Below are positions 6,211 to 11,483 of a stretch of 11,483 nucleotides of DNA, piece after piece. Positions within the stretch are counted from its first letter, which is position 1. Each line of letters starts with the position of its first letter. Source of the DNA: Pseudorhodobacter antarcticus. GTDB taxonomy: Bacteria; Pseudomonadota; Alphaproteobacteria; Rhodobacterales; Rhodobacteraceae. The notes under the pieces were generated by a model. That model worked only from the letters and a program-made list of their open reading frames with translations, was not told where the DNA came from and did no database searches. A program made the translations under genes and the position numbers. The stretch covers positions 1-11,483 of the forward strand of contig CAMDHB010000074.1 in NCBI GenBank assembly GCA_945897655.1, in the 5' to 3' direction.

Positions 6211-6964
6211 GGACTGTGTTGCACAAATCGGCTGAGGGTCGGAGTTCCCCTTTCCACGGACAGACCTATCCTGCGACCTTCGCGACGGGGATGTCGATCG
6301 AAGTCCCTGGTCATTAGGCACTGACCCAGCAGTTTGACGCAGTGCATTTTCGTCTCTGCACGACTTCCGCGGTGATATCCGCTCAATCCTTGCCAAAGCG
6401 CGCGGCCGAGGGTGTTCGACGCCCGGAGCGCCTCGTTGCGCGCCACGGCACCTGCCGTGACCGTTTTCCAGGGCTTTGCGTTCTTGCGGGGCGGGATAGC
6501 GGCAGCGGCCCCGCGTTCGGCGGAAGCGGGCCCTGATGCGGGATGTTCACCGCAAGGGTCTTCTGGCCCTTCTCGCTGAATGTTCCATTCACCTGCCGGG
6601 CAATGGACGGCTGAGCGTGCTGAGATCAGGCATCTTCCAGTCCCAACCTACAAGTTGCAACATGCTCTCGACGAACCCGGTCGTCTGTCGCAACGCCATC
6701 CCGAAGAGGGCCTGCATCGTAAGGCAGGTCTTCACGGCAGCGTCGCTGTCGACGGGCTGCCGCCCACGCTTGCCGGTCGGCTTGGACGCCTGATCCATCT
6801 CGGGGTCAAACCAGATCGTGAGCGAACCGCGACGCTTGAACGCCCCCTTTATACGCGGGACAGTTCAGGGTCTTGTAGGTCGCTGTGCTCGGACTGTTAA
6901 GACACACAAGCTATCACGCTGGATTCAATAGATGAATCCCTCACAGGAATTGTGCAACAGAGCC
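6211..6964 (-). mobile_element. Degenerate, internally deleted IS5-family element
   Basis: The region is bounded by imperfect terminal inverted repeats. The left one (6211-6238) and the right one (6938-6964, read on the minus strand) share the core TGTTGCACAA and the end TGAGGG, with about 20 of 25 core positions matching. The ends look like the CTCTGTTGCACAAA termini common to IS5-family elements of alphaproteobacteria. The element is about 754 bases, roughly 300 bases shorter than relatives, because its transposase gene has internal deletions. No target-site duplication is visible (flanks CCAA and GCGG), which suggests that one flank was rearranged after insertion. The right end abuts the RTX remnant directly. 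Confidence 0.8.
6266..6907 (-). pseudogene. IS5-family transposase pseudogene
   Basis: Pieces of one transposase can be read in order on the minus strand in changing frames. TATYKTLNCPAYKG (near 6880) is followed by a frame change at a C/G run at 6843-6847. Then come AFKRRGSLTIWFDPEM and KPTGKRGRQPVDSDAAVKTC through GMALRQTTGFVESMLQLVGW to LSTLSR (near 6607). About 38 foreign bases follow, then QKTLAVNIPHQG (near 6532-6566). A large deletion joins this at about 6521-6531 to ERGAAAIPPRKNAKPW and AVARNEALRAS, GYHRGSRAETKMHCVKLLGQ and RDFDR. A second deletion near 6293-6299 joins DFDR to IPVAKVAG and the stop at 6266-6268. The first deletion removes the region carrying the two catalytic aspartates; only the glutamate (RAETKMH) remains. 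The protein cannot be active. Confidence 0.85.
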
Positions 6965-7464
6965 GCGGAAATGGCATCGACACGGAGGATTTTTCGCAAT
7001 TCGCGGTGGGATAGACCTTTTCGCTGGCCGTGCCGGGCGCGTTGCAGAACGTGGCTGGTCTGGCGACAATCGGGCTGAGCGAATTTGAAAACCTGACCGG
7101 GACCGCCCTTAACGATGTGTTGACCGGGTCGGATGTGGGCAACGTCATCAGAGGCGGGCTTGGCGCTGACGGGTTCGTTGGGCTGGCCGGGGCCGACGTG
7201 CTGATTGACGGCGCGGGCAATGACAGTCTGACGGGGGGTGCTGATGCCGATACGTTCCGGTTCAGCCCTGGCGGCGGGCGGGACCGGATTGCGGATTTTG
7301 CTGCGGGCGTGGATGTGATCGAGTTTACGGCGGCAATCTCGATGGCCAATATCAGCATAACCAAGTTGGGTACGGGGGTTCTGCTGAAGGTGGGCACGGT
7401 GGAGGTTGTGGTTGAGAATACCACGGTGGCGGTGATGAACGACGCCGACAACTTCCTGTTCTGA
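6965..7464 (+). pseudogene. 3' remnant of an RTX calcium-binding (type I secreted) protein
   Basis: An RTX-like frame runs from the very end of the IS element: GNGIDTEDFSQFAVG (6967-7011), an in-frame TAG at 7012-7014, then TFSLAVPGALQNVAGLA and SEFENLTGTALNDVLTG. Next come degenerate glycine/aspartate nonapeptide repeats (GGLGADGFVGLAGADVL, GAGNDSLTGGADADTFRF), and then DRIADFAAGVDVIEF, as in serralysin/M10 C-terminal domains. The last residues, DNFLF, fit the acidic-plus-hydrophobic type I secretion tail. The 5' part is missing: it does not reappear on the other side of the IS element. An open frame from GTG 7030 (144 residues) could still be translated but lacks a visible start signal. I read it as a gene killed by the IS insertion plus deletion. 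The nature of the lost N-terminal domain is unknown. Confidence 0.8.
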
Positions 7465-7472
7465 TGCGACGG

Positions 7473-7500
7473 GGCGTGCCCGTTTGGGCGGCGGCACGCC
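7473..7500 (+). terminator. Intrinsic terminator-like hairpin after the RTX remnant
   Basis: A perfect 8-bp GC-rich stem (GGCGTGCC / GGCACGCC) with a 12-base loop begins 9 bases after the RTX stop codon. Only a short TT follows, so termination may be weak. It insulates the RTX remnant from the lol operon. Confidence 0.6.
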
Positions 7501-7569
7501 TTCGTGACTAGCGTCGGATTGACCCTGTGCCTGCTTTCCCGCATGGTCCGGCCAAAAGAAAGAGCAGTC

Positions 7570-8853
7570 ATGGCCACGACCTCGCCGTTTTCCCGGTTCG
7601 AATTCATGATCGCCTGGCGCTATTTGCGCGCAAGGCGGGCAGAAGGTGGTGTGTCGGTGATGACCTGGATCAGTCTGATCGGGATCACGCTGGCTGTCTT
7701 CGCGCTGATTGCCACGCTTGCGGTCCGGGCGGGGTTTCGGGCCGAGTTTGTCGACACCATTCTGGGTGCCAATGCCCATGTCACCGTCTATTCCGCCGGG
7801 ACCGCGGATGAGGCGGGCAATCTGGTGCGGGGATTTGCCGATTACGAGGCGATCAGCGGGCGACTGCTGGCCATTCCTGGGGTCGTTCGGGCGGCACCGC
7901 TGATCAAGGGGCAGGTCATGGCGACCTCGGGCGAGGCGACGCTGGGGGCCGAGGTTTTTGGGATGCGGGCTGGGGATCTGGCAACGATACCGCGGATCGG
8001 CATCGGGTCTGGAGCCGTGGGCGACTTGGCCACCTATGACACGGGCATCGCGATCGGTTCGCAACTGGCGCGGGAGTTGGGGTTGGGTTTGGGCGACAGG
8101 GTGCGGCTTATCAGCCCCCAAGGCACCAAGACGGTGCTGGGGGTCAGTCCGCGGGTCAATGCCTATACCGTCGTCTATATTTTCACGGCCGGACGCTATG
8201 ACATTGACCGCACGCGGATCTACATGCCCTTCGCCGAGGCGCAGAGCTATTTCAACAAGGACGGGGTGGCGGACGAGTTCGAGGTGATGGTGGACGACCC
8301 CGAGGGCGTGGACGGGTTCGAGCCTGAACTTTTGCAGGCGGGTGGGCCTGAGGCGCTGCTTTGGACCTGGCGCGACAGTTCGGGAGCCTTCCTGCGGGCG
8401 CTGACGGTGGAGGACAATGTGATGTTCATCATCATGTCCATTCTGGTGCTGATTGCCGCGATGAACATCGTGTCGGGGCTGATCATGCTGGTCAAGAACA
8501 AGGGCCGCGATATTGGCATCTTGCGCACGATGGGCCTGACCGAGGGGTCGGTGCTGCGGGTGTTCTTTCTGTGCGGGGCGTTCACGGGGGTGTTGGGCAC
8601 GGTGTTTGGCGTGGTGCTGGGGTGTCTGTTTGCGATCTATATCGACCCATTGTTTTCGCTGGTGAACTATCTGTCGGGGGGCGGGGTGTGGGACCCGTCG
8701 ATCCGGGGGATCTACAACTTGCCGGCCAAGTTGATGCTGGGGGATGTGCTGTCGGCGGTGGGGTTGTCGCTGGGGTTGTCGTTTGTGGTCACGCTGTTTC
8801 CGGCGCGTCGGGCCGCGCGGATGAACCCGGTGGAGGCGCTGCGGTATGAGTGA
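7570..8853 (+). CDS. lolC: Lipoprotein-releasing system permease LolC/LolE
   Basis: The 427-residue start at ATG 7570 (MATTSPFSRFEFMIAWRYLR) matches the family N-terminus and has an AAAGAG five bases upstream; earlier in-frame starts are less likely. The protein is the inner-membrane permease of the ABC exporter that hands outer-membrane lipoproteins to LolA. TM1 is at about 31-53, followed by a periplasmic domain from about 55 to 283. TM2 is at 284-308, with the cytoplasmic coupling segment GRDIGILRTMG at 312-322. TM3 is at 329-358 and TM4 at 391-411. The C-terminus PARRAARMNPVEALRYE is nearly invariant in the family. Only one permease gene is seen here, which fits bacteria with a single hybrid LolC/E type, so lolE would be an equally valid name. 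It overlaps lolD by 8 bases. A weak TTGACC at 7519-7524 could be the -35 of its promoter. Confidence 0.94.
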   Translation: MATTSPFSRFEFMIAWRYLRARRAEGGVSVMTWISLIGITLAVFALIATLAVRAGFRAEFVDTILGANAHVTVYSAGTADEAGNLVRGFADYEAISGRLLAIPGVVRAAPLIKGQVMATSGEATLGAEVFGMRAGDLATIPRIGIGSGAVGDLATYDTGIAIGSQLARELGLGLGDRVRLISPQGTKTVLGVSPRVNAYTVVYIFTAGRYDIDRTRIYMPFAEAQSYFNKDGVADEFEVMVDDPEGVDGFEPELLQAGGPEALLWTWRDSSGAFLRALTVEDNVMFIIMSILVLIAAMNIVSGLIMLVKNKGRDIGILRTMGLTEGSVLRVFFLCGAFTGVLGTVFGVVLGCLFAIYIDPLFSLVNYLSGGGVWDPSIRGIYNLPAKLMLGDVLSAVGLSLGLSFVVTLFPARRAARMNPVEALRYE

Positions 8854-9526
8854 CACGTTGGTTCTGGACGAGATTGAAAAGGTGTTTTCGCGGGGCAAGC
8901 CTGCGGAGGTGGTGGTTTTGCGGGGCGCCAGTCTGACCGTGGCGCGGGGCGAGGTGGTGGCGTTGGTCGCACCCTCGGGGGCGGGCAAGTCGACGCTTTT
9001 GCACATCGCGGGGCTTCTGGATACGCCGGACAAGGGCCGTGTGGTGCTGGAGGGGCGCGATATGGGGGGGCTGGCGGACCGCGCCCGGACCGAGGCGCGG
9101 CGGGGGCAGGTGGGGTTCATCTATCAGTTCCACCATCTGCTGCCCGAGTTTTCGGCGCTGGAGAATGTGGTGATCCCGCAACTGGCCAATGGGGTGGCCC
9201 AAGGGGTGGCAGAGGCGCGGGCGATGGCGTTGCTGGGGCAGGTCGGCGTGGAGGCGCGGGCGGGGCACCGGCCTGCGGCGCTGTCGGGGGGCGAGCAGCA
9301 GCGGGTGGCATTTTGCCGGGCACTGGCAAACCGGCCCCATCTGCTTCTGGCGGATGAGCCGACGGGGAACCTGGACCCGGCCACATCCGAGCGGGTGTTT
9401 GGGGCGCTGATGGATCTGGTTCGGGCGACGGGGATGTCGGCGTTGATTGCGACGCATAACATGGAGCTTGCCGCCCGGATGGACCGGGTTGTGCGGTTGA
9501 ATGCGGGCTTGGTTCAGGCGGCGTGA
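8846..9526 (+). CDS. lolD: Lipoprotein-releasing ABC transporter ATPase LolD
   Basis: The 226-residue product is a complete ABC ATPase. Walker A is APSGAGKST at 42-50, the Q-loop glutamine is Q94 in FIYQFHHLLPEFSALENV, the signature is LSGGEQQRVAF at 146-156, Walker B is LLLADE at 166-171, and the switch histidine is H204. FHHLLPEFSALENV is the LolD/FtsE/MacB-type stretch, and the gene overlaps the LolC/E permease gene by 8 bases, so LolD is clear. It powers extraction of lipoproteins from the inner membrane. The first glycine of Walker A is replaced by alanine (A42), which should be tolerated since the GxGKST core is intact. Confidence 0.95.
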   Translation: MSDTLVLDEIEKVFSRGKPAEVVVLRGASLTVARGEVVALVAPSGAGKSTLLHIAGLLDTPDKGRVVLEGRDMGGLADRARTEARRGQVGFIYQFHHLLPEFSALENVVIPQLANGVAQGVAEARAMALLGQVGVEARAGHRPAALSGGEQQRVAFCRALANRPHLLLADEPTGNLDPATSERVFGALMDLVRATGMSALIATHNMELAARMDRVVRLNAGLVQAA

Positions 9527-9559
9527 CCTGCGATAGTGGTTGCAATGAAGGAGAGCATC

Positions 9560-9967
9560 ATGGGTCTGGCAAAACCGTTCGTTCTGGGTGTGGTGGCTGT
9601 TCTGGCTGTGGCGGCCTGTTTGCCGCCCGGGGGGGCGCAGACCAGTGGGGCAAGTGATTTCGCCGCTCTGTGCGCGCCCTGTCATGGACCGACCGGGGTG
9701 GGCAACGGGCCTGCGGCGGCAGATCTGGTGATCAAACCTGCAAATCTGACGGGGCTGTCAGAGCGGAATGGCGGAACTTTTCCGCTGGCGCGGGTGATGA
9801 GCAAGATCTGGGGCTATTCGGAAGGGGCGGTGCCTTCGATGATGCCGGAGTTTGGGCCGCTGTTGGACAGCCCCACGGTTCTGGTGGATGTGGGTGACGG
9901 CATCCAGACCCCGACCCCGGAGCGGTTGATTGATCTGGCTGATTATCTGGCCAGCATTCAGGGCTGA
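9560..9967 (+). CDS. Small c-type cytochrome, predicted lipoprotein
   Basis: I choose ATG 9560 (135 residues) because AAGGAG at 9548-9553 lies six bases upstream; in-frame starts at 9536 and 9545 would bury this site. The N-terminus MGLAKPFVLGVVAVLAVAAC is a signal peptide ending in a lipobox (VAAC, lipidated Cys20). The heme-binding CAPCH is at 38-42 and the distal methionine is M94 or M95 in VPSMMPEFG, so this is a mono-heme class I cytochrome c. It would sit on the periplasmic side, membrane-anchored by lipid, and carry electrons. It lies only 33 bases after lolD on the same strand and could be co-transcribed with the lipoprotein-sorting genes. The partner oxidoreductase is unknown. If Cys20 is instead cleaved as an ordinary signal peptide, the protein would be soluble. 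Confidence 0.88.
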   Translation: MGLAKPFVLGVVAVLAVAACLPPGGAQTSGASDFAALCAPCHGPTGVGNGPAAADLVIKPANLTGLSERNGGTFPLARVMSKIWGYSEGAVPSMMPEFGPLLDSPTVLVDVGDGIQTPTPERLIDLADYLASIQG

Positions 9968-10174
9968 GTTTTCACGCGTGGAACGTCGATGAAATCGTTT
10001 GATTTCAGGGTGTTGTCGTTGGGTATCTTCCAATTGGCAAGGTTTGCATGCCGTGATTTCACAGGCCCCGTGCGCCCGCCGGAATGGCCGGAGTTGGGAT
10101 TGTCAGCGCCGGATCAATGGCGGGTCTGCCAGCCAGGCGATGCCCGAGCAGTCGGCTTGCCAGCCATGCCCGGG
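9968..10174. other. Convergent intergenic/degenerate stretch
   Basis: I see no supported gene here. It separates the plus-strand cytochrome c gene from the minus-strand pca remnants. It contains a perfect 7-bp hairpin TGAAATC-GTTT-GATTTCA at 9989-10006 (AT-rich, no T tract, so a weak terminator candidate). It also contains two near copies of a TGCCAGCC...ATGCCCG motif at 10127-10146 and 10158-10172. Part of it is probably decayed pcaB-operon DNA. Confidence 0.5.
9989..10006. terminator. Small hairpin after the cytochrome c gene (weak terminator candidate)
   Basis: A perfect 7-bp stem TGAAATC/GATTTCA with loop GTTT starts 22 bases after the cytochrome c stop. The stem is AT-rich and no T run follows, so a role as a terminator or as an RNA-end stabiliser is only possible. 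Confidence 0.3.
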
Positions 10175-10330
10175 GTCGATGAAGGCGGCGGCGTCGGGGG
10201 GCATCAGGCCAAGGGCGCCCTAGATCAGCATCATGGTTCTGATGTCGGCACTGTCGGTGAAGAGGACGGCGGCCTGATCATCACCGAACAGGGTGCGGTA
10301 GATGAGGCTGTCTGTGGGGCTGGCGGGCAT
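10175..10330 (-). pseudogene. pcaB: pcaB (3-carboxy-cis,cis-muconate cycloisomerase) remnant
   Basis: The frame starts at the ATG complementary to 10328-10330, overlapping the BKACE stop by one base (TGATG). It reads MPASPTDSLIYRTLFGDDQA then AVLFTDSADIRTMMLI before a TAG at 10220-10222. This is the typical start of PcaB-type cycloisomerases (SPxDSxIYRxLFGD, then LFTDxAxxRxML). In intact relatives the next residues are a VEGALAxxQG helix. Here it is missing, and GALGLMPPDAAAFID follows right after the stop, as in the family's next segment. So about ten codons were lost and a stop created. After about 10175 the similarity ends and the remaining roughly 380 residues of the enzyme are absent. 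The gene is dead and the cycloisomerase step of protocatechuate breakdown is not encoded here. Confidence 0.7.
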
Positions 10331-11178
10331 CAGGCGGGACGCAGGCCAAGGATGGCGCGCGCTTGGGCGGTGGTGGCGACGGGGCGGTCGTAGCGGGCGC
10401 AAAGGTCGGTGACGCGGGCAACAAGGGCGGCGTTCGAGGGGGCAAGGGTGTCGCGATCAAGGCGCACGTTATCCTCAAGCCCGGTGCGGGCATGGCCGCC
10501 CGAGGAGACGGCCCAATCGTTCAGGACAATCTGCTGCGGCCCGATGCCTGCGGCGCACCACGGCGCATCGGGGCCGAACAGGCGGTGGACGGTGTGAATG
10601 TAGTAGTTGAACACATCGCGGTCGGCGGGCATCGCATTCTTGACCCCCATCACGAACTGGACATAGGGCGTGCCCTTGATCTGGCCTTTGCGCTGCATCT
10701 CGGCCGCTTTGAGGATGTGCGAGAGGTCAAAGCATTCCAGTTCCGGCTTGATGTCATAAGCCAGCATTTCAGCGGCGAGCCAATCGATCAGGTCGGGCGG
10801 GTTTTCATAGACCCGGGTGGGGAAGTTGTTGGAGCCGGTGGTAAGGGAGGCCATATCGGGGCGCAGAGGCAGCATGCCGCCGCGCGCCTGACCGGCGCCA
10901 GATCGCCCGCCGGTGGACAGTTGCACGATCAGGCCGGGGCAGTGTTTTTGCAGCCCCTGCATCAACAGGGCAAAGCGAGCGGGGTCGGAGGTGGGTTTGC
11001 CGTCATCATCGCGGACATGGCAGTGGGCGATGGCGGCACCCGCCTCGAACGCGGCATGGGTGCTTTCGATCTGTTCTTCTAGGGTGATGGGGACAGCGGG
11101 GTTGTTGGCCTTGGTCGGCAGCGAGCCGGTGATTGCGACGCAGATGATGCAGGGTTTGCCGGCATGGGGGTTGGTCAT
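10330..11178 (-). CDS. BKACE (DUF849) beta-keto acid cleavage enzyme
   Basis: From the ATG at 11178 the product is 282 residues. A GTG at 11187, overlapping the pcaG stop as GTGA, would add three residues and is possible. The family is the zinc-dependent beta-keto acid cleavage enzymes (3-keto-5-aminohexanoate cleavage protein family), which condense a beta-keto acid with acetyl-CoA to give acetoacetate and a CoA ester. The zinc ligands are visible: H52 and H54 in AIAHCHVRDD, and E235 in RTGLEDNVRLDRDTLAPSNA. Other family blocks present are CIICVAITGSLPTK, QLSTGGRSGAG and YVQFVMGVKNAMP. No internal stop or gap is seen, unlike in its pca neighbours. Its place between pcaG and pcaB suggests a substrate linked to the beta-ketoadipate pathway, which is inference from context. 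Confidence 0.92.
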   Translation of the reverse strand: MTNPHAGKPCIICVAITGSLPTKANNPAVPITLEEQIESTHAAFEAGAAIAHCHVRDDDGKPTSDPARFALLMQGLQKHCPGLIVQLSTGGRSGAGQARGGMLPLRPDMASLTTGSNNFPTRVYENPPDLIDWLAAEMLAYDIKPELECFDLSHILKAAEMQRKGQIKGTPYVQFVMGVKNAMPADRDVFNYYIHTVHRLFGPDAPWCAAGIGPQQIVLNDWAVSSGGHARTGLEDNVRLDRDTLAPSNAALVARVTDLCARYDRPVATTAQARAILGLRPA

Positions 11179-11183
11179 GGCGA

Positions 11184-11483
11184 TCACACGTCTGTGAACA
11201 CGGTTTCGCCATGGCCTTGCAGGCGGATGTCGAAGCGGTAGGTGGCTGGGGCGGTCTGGGTGGCATCGGTTACGCGGGGGTCTTCGGGGTGGGGGTAGAT
11301 GCCGTTCGCATCAGCCTGCCACACCTCCAGCAATACGTCGCGGACGGGGGCGCCAAGGCTGTCAAGCACCAGCCCCTCGACCCGTATCCGCTCGCCCGGG
11401 ACGCCTTCCGGTGCGATGGTCTGGCCCAGTTCGGGGTCAAAGATCTTGAAGCCCGCTGCGCCGGGGGGAAGGCCGATGTGGAC
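11184..11483 (-). pseudogene. pcaG: pcaG (protocatechuate 3,4-dioxygenase alpha subunit), 5' end off window, internally deleted
   Basis: The frame enters from the right edge as VHIGLPPGAAGFKIFDPELG and runs through GERIRVEGLVLDSLGAPVRDVLLEVWQADANGIYPHPEDPR (to about 11274), the well-known first half of PcaG. It then passes directly into TYRFDIRLQGHGETVFTDV and stop, which is the extreme C-terminus of PcaG. On the order of 100 residues between these points (the GWGR, PHI and IVARGIN regions of the core) are missing. The junction lies at about 11250-11276, and the deletion is in frame, so a shortened 99-plus-residue protein is still encoded. PcaG pairs with PcaH, which holds the iron; without its core it is unlikely to fold or assemble. 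The stop overlaps or abuts the BKACE start, showing the original operon pcaG-BKACE-pcaB. Confidence 0.82.

Noticed and set aside
6925..9120. A 731-codon open frame on the minus strand across the RTX remnant and lolC/E
   Set aside because: Rich in Pro/Arg/His/Gln without domains. It lies antisense to the well-supported LolC/E gene and crosses the IS boundary.
8789..9685. A 298-codon minus-strand open frame opposite lolD
   Set aside because: Composition of an antisense shadow and no motifs; LolD on the plus strand is complete.

Overview
The window is GC-rich DNA, densely coded on both strands. It most resembles an alphaproteobacterium of the Rhodobacteraceae (Rhodobacter/Roseobacter relatives). 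The basis is the style of the LolCE/LolD pair, the RTX protein ending in a short hydrophobic tail, the small DUF4287 protein, and a pca-type dioxygenase subunit followed by a DUF849/BKACE enzyme and a pcaB start. No rRNA, tRNA or CRISPR was seen.

Layout. (1) Positions 1-943, minus strand: an operon of a four-helix membrane protein, a tiny XRE/Cro-type regulator and the start of a zinc-less MDR oxidoreductase that leaves the window. (2) 1044-2687, minus: a saccharopine-dehydrogenase-like protein with a C-terminal DUF4166 domain. (3) 2756-3745, plus: an aldo/keto reductase, divergent from it. (4) 3805-5138, minus: a second copy of the membrane protein/XRE module, this time followed by a DUF2306 membrane protein. 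(5) 5277-6145, plus: a ThuA-like protein and a DUF4287 protein, coupled by an ATGA overlap. (6) 6211-7464: a decayed IS5-family element lying against the 3' remnant of an RTX gene. (7) 7570-9967, plus: lolC/E, lolD and a small c-type cytochrome with a lipobox. (8) 10175-11483, minus: a decayed protocatechuate (pca) operon end, with pcaG carrying a large in-frame internal deletion, an intact-looking BKACE enzyme, and a pcaB remnant.

How the genes work together. The clearest non-textbook structure is the duplicated two-gene control module: a 149-residue four-TM protein with a DERD motif at residue 84, then an XRE protein with a nearly identical helix-turn-helix. The copies have different downstream cargo (MDR oxidoreductase versus DUF2306 protein), and a related 13-bp element precedes each. 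This suggests two paralogous, probably autoregulated modules whose signal and output are unknown. The second theme is decay by internal deletion. The IS transposase, the RTX gene, pcaG and pcaB all show it, while the BKACE gene between the two pca remnants still looks functional. The essential lipoprotein-release genes lolC/E-lolD look fully intact.
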